Source: Flavonifractor sp. An306
GTDB taxonomy: Bacteria > Bacillota > Clostridia > Oscillospirales > Oscillospiraceae
Assembly (NCBI RefSeq): GCF_002159455.1
Contig: NZ_NFIQ01000035.1
Location: 1 to 42,300, forward strand
Reading direction: 5' to 3'
Length of the DNA: 42,300 nt
Numbering within the stretch: position 1 is the first letter of the stretch; each line of letters starts with the position of its first letter. Positions 16,344 through 23,182 of the stretch are shown piece after piece. The notes beneath the pieces are model-generated. The model had not been told where the DNA came from. It saw nothing but the letters and a program-made list of their open reading frames with translations, and did no database searches. Position numbers and translations under genes: made by a program.

Positions 16344-16694
16344 TCAGCCGATGACCATGGAGTCGATGCACACGTCCACGTTGCGCACCTCGGCGCCGGT
16401 GGTGCGGTGCACGATATAGCGGACCTCGCTCATGATGGAGCGGCTCACCGCCATCAGGTTCACGCCGTTGTCCACGATAATATGCAGCTCGATGGAGACG
16501 GAGGAATCCTCGTTGTAGGTAACCTTCACGCCCTTGCCCATGGACTCGCGGCGCAGCAGGTGGACCAGGCCGTCGGCCTTGGAGCGAACCGCCATACCTT
16601 TTACGCCGTAGCAGTTGGTGGCGGCGGCGCCGGTGATATTGGTGAACACCTCGCTGCTGATGGTGATCTCGCCCTGTTCGGTTTGAACTTTCAT
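16344..16694 (-). CDS. yloU: Asp23/Gls24 family envelope stress protein YloU
   Basis: The 116-residue protein belongs to the Asp23/Gls24 (DUF322) family: GEITISSEVFTNITGAAATN at the start, then VSIELHIIVDNGVNL and VRNVDVCIDSMVI. The family is linked to alkaline or envelope stress, but the biochemical role is not settled. ATG at 16694 is preferred over the longer frame because GGAAGGGA sits just upstream and family similarity begins at MKVQTEQGEI. It is first in the yloU-fakA operon. The rpmB (L28) gene often found next door in other Firmicutes is absent here. Confidence 0.88.
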   Translation of the reverse strand: MKVQTEQGEITISSEVFTNITGAAATNCYGVKGMAVRSKADGLVHLLRRESMGKGVKVTYNEDSSVSIELHIIVDNGVNLMAVSRSIMSEVRYIVHRTTGAEVRNVDVCIDSMVIG

Positions 16695-16792
16695 TGTCAG
16701 ATCCCTTCCTTTCCTGGGAGTGGCCCCGGCTCGGCGGAGCACAGCGGATTCCCGTCAAAACGGGGGGATTGGAATTCATATTTTGTCACTCT

Positions 16793-16821
16793 ATTGTATT
16801 CTATTTTCAGGAAAATTACAA
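16793..16821 (-). promoter_or_regulatory. Promoter of yloU-fakA
   Basis: On the minus strand TTGTAA (16821-16816) and TACAAT (16798-16793) are 17 bp apart. The leader to the ATG at 16694 would be about 90 nt. Confidence 0.7.
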
Positions 16822-16854
16822 GGGAAAAAGTTTGGGGAAAGTGGAGCTGGCCCC

Positions 16855-16883
16855 TTGTATTTTGAACCGGAAACGTGTAAACT
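16855..16883 (+). promoter_or_regulatory. Weak promoter candidate for the small membrane protein
   Basis: TTGTAT (16855-16860) and TAAACT (16878-16883) are 17 bp apart, with four of six consensus bases in the -10. It is divergent from the yloU promoter. Confidence 0.4.
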
Positions 16884-16929
16884 GATAGCATCCGCAATAT
16901 GTGGAAAGAAAAGGAGGCTGTTCACTGCT

Positions 16930-17121
16930 ATGAAGAAACTGATCTGCTGCCTGGCCAAGCTGTTTGCGCTGCTGGCCGTTCTGGGCGCACTGGTCTACGC
17001 CGCCGTTCTTTACTGGGATAAGATCATGGAGCTGCTGTGCAAGGTCAAGGGCATGCTGGGCGGCAAGGAGTCCTGCAGCTGTGGGGACGAGTGCGCCGAC
17101 TACGCCGACTGGGAGGCCTGA
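16930..17121 (+). CDS. Small single-pass membrane protein with cysteine cluster, unknown function
   Basis: This 63-residue protein is not recognised. It starts MKKLICCLAKLFALLAVLG, has one hydrophobic helix (about residues 4-29) and then a short polar tail KVKGMLGGKESCSCGDEC ending in acidic residues. Two cysteines lie next to each other in the helix start and three in the tail (CSCGDEC). The tail could bind a metal or make disulfides. AGGAGG (16912-16917) is 12 bases before the ATG and a terminator follows, so a real gene is likely. No lipobox is seen and the context says little about function. Confidence 0.65.
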   Translation: MKKLICCLAKLFALLAVLGALVYAAVLYWDKIMELLCKVKGMLGGKESCSCGDECADYADWEA

Positions 17122-17148
17122 GCCCCGCCGGTCCACAGCCGAAAAAGG

Positions 17149-17177
17149 GAACCGCGTCCGCCGGACGCGGTTCTTTT
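17149..17177 (+). terminator. Terminator of the small membrane protein gene
   Basis: GAACCGCGTCC (17149-17159) and GGACGCGGTTC (17163-17173) pair around a three-base loop, followed by four T. Confidence 0.85.
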
Positions 17178-17181
17178 CTGT

Positions 17182-17237
17182 CTGCTCCATAAAAAAGAAC
17201 CACGCTCGTTTGAGCGTGGTTCTTTTTTATGGAGCAG
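17182..17237 (-). terminator. Terminator of tRNA-Gly within a 26-bp perfect inverted repeat
   Basis: The arms 17182-17207 and 17212-17237 are perfectly complementary around a four-base loop. The central part, with six A and six T on the flanks, is an ordinary intrinsic terminator for the tRNA on the minus strand. The outer eight bases of the right arm (17230-17237) are the 3' end of the tRNA including CCA. The left arm holds an inverted copy of that end. Confidence 0.85.
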
Positions 17238-17305
17238 GTGACGAGGCTCGAACTCGCTACCTCCACCTTGGCAAGGTGGCGCTCTACCAGATGAGCTACA
17301 CCTGC
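17230..17305 (-). tRNA. tRNA-Gly (anticodon GCC)
   Basis: Read on the minus strand, the 76-base sequence folds as a cloverleaf: acceptor GCAGGTG with CACCTGC, anticodon stem CCACC/GGTGG around TTGCCAA (anticodon GCC), T-loop GTTCGAGCC and an encoded 3' CCA. It reads GGC and GGT, the commonest glycine codons in this GC-rich DNA. The gene is single, with its own promoter and terminator. Confidence 0.97.
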
Positions 17306-17318
17306 AGCGACGTGAGTT

Positions 17319-17347
17319 ATTATAACCTGATATCTCGCCGCTGTCAA
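17319..17347 (-). promoter_or_regulatory. Perfect consensus promoter of tRNA-Gly
   Basis: On the minus strand TTGACA (17347-17342) and TATAAT (17324-17319) both match the consensus fully and are 17 bp apart. Initiation would fall about seven bases before the mature tRNA 5' end. It lies just after the lipoprotein stop codon. Confidence 0.9.
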
Positions 17348-17355
17348 CCCTTTTT

Positions 17356-18426
17356 TTAATTTTCTTCAAAATTCGGCGCGTCGTCCCACTGATAGCCCAG
17401 AGCCAGCAGATCCTCGGCGGACCAGGTGGTTCCGGTGCGGTCCCGGGTCAGGTCCACATAGTGTACGCCGTTGTCGCTCAGCCGGTTCCAGAAGTGGGGC
17501 TGTCCGTCCAGGGTGCCCTCCACCAGTGTGGAGGTCACCCCCATCTCCTGGGCCAGCAGCTGGAAGGCCAGGGCCATCCCCTCGCTGTTGGCCCCGTCCC
17601 CCAGAATGGCGTCCCAGGCGGTGGGGCCGCCGTCTGGATCATAGCGCACCGTTCCGGGCAGCAGGGCGAACAGCTGGGACAGGCGTTCCACGCTGCCCGC
17701 CGACTGGGAGCGCAGGGGAGCGAGGAGGTTTTCCACCTCCTGCTGGAGCTGCCCGCTCCGGGCCGTCAGAATGGCCGGCTCCTCCGGATAGGTGAGCACG
17801 ATCTCCACAATGCGCTGGGTGCCAGTCTCCGGATAGAGGGTGACGGTACACTCCGGCATACCCATGGCGTAGGCGGGGGCGTCGTAGTAGGCGCCCCGGA
17901 CCAGCTGGGCCACGCCGTCGGCGTCTCCGGTGAAGTAGCCCACCCGCAGCACCAGCTCCGGCCGGAACTGGGCCAGGGCCTCCGCCACCTCCTTGCGGAT
18001 GGCGTTGGTGCTGGTGACGTTTACCAGGCTCTGCACCTGCTCCTTGGTACGCCGGTAGGTGATGGAGATGGTGGCCTCATAGGTGGTGAGTACCCGGGTG
18101 TAGCTGTTTTTGATAAAGTCCACCGCATAGACCCCCAAGGGGTCGTCCTTGGCCACCTCCAGGCAGGCCCGGTTCAGATCCTCCTCCACCTCGCCCTGAT
18201 AGTCGGTGAGCTGGATGGTGCCCTCCTCCACCCCCTGGGAGACAAAGAAGAGCACGGCGTTGACCAGCTCGGAGTAGGTATCCACCTGGATGGTGGAGGA
18301 GTCCCCGGACACCGCCGGCCGCTCCACATGGGGCTCCACCATGACGTAGGGGCGGTCCAGCAGAGAGGAGCAGCCGGACAGCAGCAGGGCGCCGCACAGC
18401 GCCGGGACCAGGATGATGCGTTTCAC
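17356..18426 (-). CDS. Lipoprotein with degenerate transglutaminase-like domain
   Basis: The 356-residue secreted lipoprotein has lipobox LLSGC (Cys19). Residues about 50-240 form an unassigned alpha/beta region. The C-terminal part matches the transglutaminase-like core: AWDAILGDGANSEGMALAF, then GVTSTLVEGT, HFWNRL (His311) and YVDLT (Asp325). In active enzymes the position after GAN would be Cys; here it is Ser281. His and Asp are kept. The protein is therefore probably not a thiol enzyme and may bind peptide or cell wall. It starts with GTG at 18426, preceded by AAAGGGGG. It is last in the parC-yitT-LUD operon. Its target is unknown. Confidence 0.75.
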   Translation of the reverse strand: MKRIILVPALCGALLLSGCSSLLDRPYVMVEPHVERPAVSGDSSTIQVDTYSELVNAVLFFVSQGVEEGTIQLTDYQGEVEEDLNRACLEVAKDDPLGVYAVDFIKNSYTRVLTTYEATISITYRRTKEQVQSLVNVTSTNAIRKEVAEALAQFRPELVLRVGYFTGDADGVAQLVRGAYYDAPAYAMGMPECTVTLYPETGTQRIVEIVLTYPEEPAILTARSGQLQQEVENLLAPLRSQSAGSVERLSQLFALLPGTVRYDPDGGPTAWDAILGDGANSEGMALAFQLLAQEMGVTSTLVEGTLDGQPHFWNRLSDNGVHYVDLTRDRTGTTWSAEDLLALGYQWDDAPNFEEN

Positions 18427-18448
18427 GCCGCAGCGCCCCCTTTCTCCC

Positions 18449-19039
18449 TTAAAATCCCAGTTCCTGGTCGATGAGCACCACCTCGGACCGGCCGATGCCC
18501 TTGGGGGCCTCCCACAGCACGGTCAGGGCCCGGCAGATGCGCTCGGGGCTCTTGCAGTCATAGCACTTGTCGGCCTTGACGGCACAGGGCGTCTGTTTGC
18601 CCAGCCGCTGGGCGTTCTTGGGGGAGGCCACATTGCGGGCCCGCCACAGGGCCTTGTCGTAGTCGGGGGCCAGCTTGTTGACGCCCACGATGAAGTAGAC
18701 CTCCTCATGGCCGAAGATGGTGGAGGCCACCCGGTTGCCGGTGCCGTCGATGTTGATGAGCTCGCCGGTCTCTGCCAGGCCGTTTACCGAGGTGAGGTAA
18801 ACCTGGGTGGAGGCGGCGTCCTGAAGGGTGCCGTGCTTCCAGTGCCACAGCACCTGGTTGTGCTTCTCCAGCCGCTGATCCAGCCCCATCTCGCGGATGG
18901 TGACCGAACCGCCGATACCGATGGTTTTGCCGTCCAGCTTGCCGTCCAGATAAGCGGCGGCCTCCTCCTCCGTGGCAAAGCAGCTCACCGCGAAGCCCCG
19001 CTGCTCCAGATTGGCCTTGACTGTGCTGAAATCGTACAT
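18449..19039 (-). CDS. LUD domain protein (LutC-like, lactate utilisation family)
   Basis: The 196-residue protein is a LUD (DUF162) protein with GKTIGIGGSVTIREMGL (38-53) and NIDGTGNRVASTIFG (96-110), as in LutC and related clostridial proteins. A C-terminal cluster Cys152, 159, 162 and 169 (CAVKADKCYDCKSPERIC) could hold metal. LutC acts with LutA/LutB to oxidise L-lactate, but those are absent here, so lactate use cannot be claimed. AGGAGG precedes the ATG. It lies 13 bp after yitT and 22 bp before the lipoprotein gene, so it is within the operon. Confidence 0.85.
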   Translation of the reverse strand: MYDFSTVKANLEQRGFAVSCFATEEEAAAYLDGKLDGKTIGIGGSVTIREMGLDQRLEKHNQVLWHWKHGTLQDAASTQVYLTSVNGLAETGELINIDGTGNRVASTIFGHEEVYFIVGVNKLAPDYDKALWRARNVASPKNAQRLGKQTPCAVKADKCYDCKSPERICRALTVLWEAPKGIGRSEVVLIDQELGF

Positions 19040-19052
19040 ACCGCATGCCTCC

Positions 19053-19922
19053 TCAGATGTCGTTTTGTTTATACTCCCGGAAACCGTCCCCCAGCACCTC
19101 GTGGGCCTCGCACACGATGAGGAAGGCGGCGGGGTCGATCTCCTTGACGGTCCGCTTCAGGGCCACGATCTGCCGCTGCTTGAAGGCAACCAGCAGCACC
19201 TTTTTCTCCGCGCCGGAATAGGCCCCCTGGCCCTGGAGGATGGTAACTCCCCGGTCGATGTCGTGGATGATGGCGTCGGTGATGCGCTCATGGGCGTCGC
19301 TGATGATATAGGCCACCTTGGCGTTATCGATGCCATAGAGCACCCCGTCCATCACCAGGGAGGAGATATACAGGGCCACCACGCCGTACATGGCGCTGTA
19401 CAGGTTGCGGAAGGCCAGGGCCACCGCCACGATCACCACCAGGTCGATGCCCAGCAGCAGCTTGCCCATGGGCAGCCAGGCCAGCTTCAGCTTGGCCAGC
19501 CGGGCGATGAGGTCGGTGCCGCCGGTGGTGGCGCCCTGGAGGAACACCACCCCCAGGGACCCGCCCATGAGCACCCCGCCGAAAATGCAGGCCAGCAGGG
19601 GATCCATGGGCTCAAAGGTGTAGAACAGGTTGATGAGGTCGATAAAGGCGGAGGAGACGAACATGGCGTACAGGGAGGAGATCAGCAGGTGACCTCCCAG
19701 CAGCCGCCAGCCCAGCAGGAACAGGGGGATGTTCAGCAGAATGACCACTGTGCCGATGGGCAGGATGGGGAAGAAGTGGTTGAGGATCTGTCCCACGCCG
19801 GTGATGCCGCCGAAGCCGATCTGGTTGGGGTCGTAACACCAGCAGAAGCCCAGGGCGTAGAGGGCGGAGGCCACGGTGATCCAGAGGTAGGGGAAAAAGA
19901 ATTGTTTGATACGGGCTGACAT
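19053..19922 (-). CDS. yitT: YitT family membrane protein (DUF2179)
   Basis: The 289-residue protein has five or six membrane helices (residues about 10-190), with the family motifs ALGFCWCYDPNQIGFGGITG and GASTGGTDLIA-like (QGATTGGTDLIARL). A soluble C-terminal DUF2179 domain of about 85 residues (ISDAHERITDAIIHDIDRG) follows. The function of YitT proteins is not established. GGAAGGAG lies before ATG 19922. It sits 18 bp after the topoisomerase gene in the same operon. Confidence 0.9.
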   Translation of the reverse strand: MSARIKQFFFPYLWITVASALYALGFCWCYDPNQIGFGGITGVGQILNHFFPILPIGTVVILLNIPLFLLGWRLLGGHLLISSLYAMFVSSAFIDLINLFYTFEPMDPLLACIFGGVLMGGSLGVVFLQGATTGGTDLIARLAKLKLAWLPMGKLLLGIDLVVIVAVALAFRNLYSAMYGVVALYISSLVMDGVLYGIDNAKVAYIISDAHERITDAIIHDIDRGVTILQGQGAYSGAEKKVLLVAFKQRQIVALKRTVKEIDPAAFLIVCEAHEVLGDGFREYKQNDI

Positions 19923-19940
19923 GGCAGCGCTCCTTCCGGC

Positions 19941-22187
19941 TCACTCCAGCAGGGTGAGCTGTTGTTCCCCCCGGTCCTCCTCTTTCAGGAGCATCCCGGC
20001 CACCGGAAGGGACCGGGCCCGGTACCGGGCGGCGTTGACGATGGTGGTCTGGTCCAGGGGCCGTGCGGTCTCCACCTTCCACTTGGGCTTGAGGGTCATC
20101 ACGTTGACCCCCTGGGTGGACCGGGTGGCCTTGGGGTTGAGGACAGCGGTGTGGAACACCAGGCAGCGGCCCTCGGTGGAGATCACCGCCATTTCCTGCT
20201 CCTGGGTCAGGTGGAAGGCGGCGGCCAGGGGGGACTTGTCGGAGTAGGCCCCGGTGAGTTTTTTCCGGCGAGTCTGGGTCTGGTAGGCGGCCAGCTCCAC
20301 CCGGGCCACCTTGCCGTTTTCAAAGAAGAACAGCAGGCTGCCGGAGTAGTCGCTGGTGAGGCAGGCCCACACAAAGCCCTCTCCCGGCTCCATGCCCAGC
20401 TTGGTGGGCAGAAAGTCGCCCAGCACGCTGGCCTTGGCGTCGTCGAAGTCGGCGAGCCGGGTCTTGTAGCATTGCTGCTTATCGGTGAACACCAGCAGCT
20501 CGTCCCGGTTGTTCCCCTCCCACTGGAGGAAGGGGCCGTCCCCCTCCTTGTATTTCTGCTCGCTGCTCATCCGCAGGGACTGGGGGGTGATCTTCTTGAA
20601 ATAGCCCTCCCTGGAGCAGAACACATGCACCGGATAGTCGGGGGTCTCGTCCTCCTCCTCCTGGGGGCTGGCGCTCTGGTAGTCGTAAATGATCTCGGTG
20701 CGCCGGGGGGCGGCGTACTTCTTCTTGACCGCCGAGAGCTCAGAGACGATGATCTTCTTGATGCGGCCGGGGTTGTTGACGATGTCCTGGAGGTCGGCGA
20801 TCTCCTCCTCCAGCCCCGCCACCTCCTCGATGCGCTTGAGGATATACTCCTTGTTGATGTTGCGCAGCTTGATGTCGGCCACGTATTCCGCCTGGATCTG
20901 GTCGATGCCGAAGCCGATCATCAGGTTGGGCACCACCTCGGCGTCCTCCTCGGTCTCCCGGATGATCTTGATGGCCCGGTCGATGTCCAGCAGGATCTTT
21001 TTCAGGCCTTTCAGCAGGTGGAGCTTTTCCTGCTTCTTTTTCATCACGTGGTAGGTCCGCCGGCGCACCCCGTCCATCCGCCAGCCGGTCCACTCCTCCA
21101 GGATCTCCCCCACGCCCATCACCCGGGGCATCCCGGCGATGAGGATGTTGAAGTTGCAGGAGCAGGCGTCCTGCAGGGTGGTGGACCGGAACAGCTTGGC
21201 CATCAGTTTGTCCGGGTCGGTGCCCCGCTTCAGGTCGATGGTGAGCTTCAGGCCGTTCAGGTCGGTCTCGTCCCGCATGTCGGCGATCTCCTTGACCTTG
21301 CCTGACTTGATGAGCTCGGCCACCTTGTCCATGATGGCCTCCACCGTGGTGGTGTAGGGGATCTCGTACACCTCGATGAGATTTTCACTTTTGAGGTAGC
21401 GCCACCGGGCCCGCACCTGGAAGGAGCCCCGGCCGGTGTCGTAGATCTGCCGCAAAGCGGCCTCGTCGTATAAAAGCTCCCCGCCGGTGGGGAAGTCGGG
21501 GGCTTTCAGGTACTCCATCAGGTTGATCTTGGGATTTTTCAGGAAGGCGGCGGTGACGTCGCACACCTCCCCCAGGTTGAAGCCGCACAGGTTGGAGGCC
21601 ATGCCCACGGCGATGCCCTGGTTGGCGCTCACCAGCACGTTGGGGAAGGAGGTGGGCAGCAGGGTGGGCTCCTGCATGGAGCCGTCATAGTTGTCCACAA
21701 AGTCCACCGTGTCCTGGTCGATGTCCCGGAACAGCTCGGCGCAGATGGGATCCAGCCGCACCTCGGTGTACCGGCTGGCCGCCCAGGCCATATCCCGGGA
21801 GTACACCTTGCCGAAGTTGCCCTTGGAGTCCACCAGAGGGTGGAGCAGCGCGCCGTAGCCCCGGGACAGGCGCACCATGGTGTCGTAGATGGCGGCGTCG
21901 CCGTGGGGGTTTAATTTCATGGTCTGGCCCACCACGTTGGCGCTTTTGGTGCGGGGCTTGGTGAGCAGCCCCATCTCATACATGGTGTACAGCAGCTTCC
22001 GGTGGGAGGGCTTGAAGCCGTCGATCTCCGGAATGGCCCGGGAGACGATGACGCTCATGGCGTAGGGCATATAGTTGAGCTCCAGGGTCTCGGTGATGGG
22101 CTGTTCCAGCACCTCGGGCCGCAGCCCCATCACGTTGGGGTTGTCCACATTCCTCGCCCCCTGGTCGGGGGCCTTCTTTTTTGCCAA
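19941..22187 (-). CDS. parC: DNA topoisomerase IV / gyrase subunit A-like (ParC-type)
   Basis: The 748-residue type II topoisomerase A subunit breaks and rejoins DNA with an active-site tyrosine at Tyr140 (AASRYTEVRL). The quinolone region reads GDAAIYD (96-102): Ala98 stands where Escherichia coli GyrA has Ser83. The C-terminal beta-pinwheel is present but shorter than in GyrA (usually over 800 residues). The GyrA box is not intact; QTQTRRKKLTGAY is the nearest match. That suits a decatenating ParC role rather than supercoiling. The usual B-subunit neighbour is not in this window. The long coiled-coil tower region (YILKRIEEVAGLEEEIADLQ) is present. It leads the parC-yitT-LUD-lipoprotein operon. 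Confidence 0.88.
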   Translation of the reverse strand: MAKKKAPDQGARNVDNPNVMGLRPEVLEQPITETLELNYMPYAMSVIVSRAIPEIDGFKPSHRKLLYTMYEMGLLTKPRTKSANVVGQTMKLNPHGDAAIYDTMVRLSRGYGALLHPLVDSKGNFGKVYSRDMAWAASRYTEVRLDPICAELFRDIDQDTVDFVDNYDGSMQEPTLLPTSFPNVLVSANQGIAVGMASNLCGFNLGEVCDVTAAFLKNPKINLMEYLKAPDFPTGGELLYDEAALRQIYDTGRGSFQVRARWRYLKSENLIEVYEIPYTTTVEAIMDKVAELIKSGKVKEIADMRDETDLNGLKLTIDLKRGTDPDKLMAKLFRSTTLQDACSCNFNILIAGMPRVMGVGEILEEWTGWRMDGVRRRTYHVMKKKQEKLHLLKGLKKILLDIDRAIKIIRETEEDAEVVPNLMIGFGIDQIQAEYVADIKLRNINKEYILKRIEEVAGLEEEIADLQDIVNNPGRIKKIIVSELSAVKKKYAAPRRTEIIYDYQSASPQEEEDETPDYPVHVFCSREGYFKKITPQSLRMSSEQKYKEGDGPFLQWEGNNRDELLVFTDKQQCYKTRLADFDDAKASVLGDFLPTKLGMEPGEGFVWACLTSDYSGSLLFFFENGKVARVELAAYQTQTRRKKLTGAYSDKSPLAAAFHLTQEQEMAVISTEGRCLVFHTAVLNPKATRSTQGVNVMTLKPKWKVETARPLDQTTIVNAARYRARSLPVAGMLLKEEDRGEQQLTLLE

Positions 22188-22257
22188 ACAGATCAGTCCT
22201 TTATCGTTTTAAAGCGCAAAAAGCCTAAAAAAGCAGGCATTTCAGTCTATCTAAAGC

Positions 22258-22286
22258 ATTATACCATCCAAAATGAAAAAAGGCAA
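22258..22286 (-). promoter_or_regulatory. Promoter of the parC operon
   Basis: On the minus strand TTGCCT (22286-22281) and a perfect TATAAT (22263-22258) are 17 bp apart. The -35 directly abuts the T tract used by the upstream wal terminator. Confidence 0.75.
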
Positions 22287-22335
22287 TCGGAGGGGAGCCA
22301 GGGGCCTGCCGCCCGTTCCGGCGGCAGGCCCCTGG
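22275..22335 (-). terminator. Terminator of the wal operon
   Basis: A perfect 16-bp GC-rich stem (22298-22313 with 22320-22335, loop CGTTCC) follows walI. The T-run begins about 15 bases past the stem on the minus strand, so spacing is unusual. Termination may be less efficient than for a standard hairpin with abutting T. Confidence 0.6.
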
Positions 22336-22344
22336 CCGATGGAT

Positions 22345-23169
22345 TCAGATGTCAGGGGTGACGGTCCCCGTCACGGCGTCCACAAAGTAGTCGCCGGTGT
22401 CGGTGGAAATGCGCCATACCGGCGTGAGCTGTACCGAGCGGGTGCTGCCGCTGGCCAGGTAGCCGTCCTCCATGGAGCGGATCTGGCTGCAGATATAGCC
22501 GTTCTGGCTCACCCCCGCCAGAAAGCGCATCAGGACGGTGGGGGTGGAGAGCAGGGTGGAGGAGCTGTCGGCGGCACTCTCGCCTGACAGACGGCTGCCC
22601 TCCACTTGGGTGAGAACCGAGCCCGACCAGGTCAGACTCACCTGGCAGGAGAACACCGGCGCCCCCTCCCACATCTGGCAGTAGGTGGCCCAGGTGGTGT
22701 CCCCCTGGGTAAAGAGCTCCTCCTCGCCGGCCTGGAAACCCATCTGCTCCAGGCAATCCCGGGAGGCCTGGCCGATGTCCTGCCCCGGAGGGCAGGTCCA
22801 GCTCTCCCCGGTCAGGGTGATGGTGAAGGAGCCGTTCATGGAAAACTCTGCCGTGCCGCCGGTTCCGGTATAGCTGGGCCGCAGGTCGCTCTCTCCCGTC
22901 TGGACTGTCGGGCCCAGAAAAAGCCGGGCGATGTCCGCCTCGTCGTCCCTGCTGCGGGTGAGGGTGAGGGGCGGCAGGGTGATGTCCTCCGGAATCTGCT
23001 CCGGAAGGAAAGAGATCCCGCCCCGCTCCAGCACCTGGACCACGGCCTGGCGGGTCTCGTCCTCATAAAAGGCCCCCTGTGTGACCCGCACGCCCACCAG
23101 CCCCAACAGGAACAGGTTGACTCCGGCCAGCATCAGCAGGATGACGGTTTTCAGCTTAGACCATTCCAT
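22345..23169 (-). CDS. walI: WalI/YycI-like regulator of the WalRK system
   Basis: The 274-residue protein has one N-terminal membrane helix (residues about 7-27) and an extracellular domain. The C-terminus PVWRISTDTGDYFVDAVTGT is the typical YycI end, resembling a PepSY fold. In Bacillus and Staphylococcus, WalI and WalH touch the sensor kinase WalK in the membrane and adjust its activity. The assignment rests on gene order and this end motif, as sequence is poorly conserved. It is last in the operon, 13 bp after walH. Confidence 0.75.
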   Translation of the reverse strand: MEWSKLKTVILLMLAGVNLFLLGLVGVRVTQGAFYEDETRQAVVQVLERGGISFLPEQIPEDITLPPLTLTRSRDDEADIARLFLGPTVQTGESDLRPSYTGTGGTAEFSMNGSFTITLTGESWTCPPGQDIGQASRDCLEQMGFQAGEEELFTQGDTTWATYCQMWEGAPVFSCQVSLTWSGSVLTQVEGSRLSGESAADSSSTLLSTPTVLMRFLAGVSQNGYICSQIRSMEDGYLASGSTRSVQLTPVWRISTDTGDYFVDAVTGTVTPDI

Positions 23170-23182
23170 ATGCCACCCCGCT

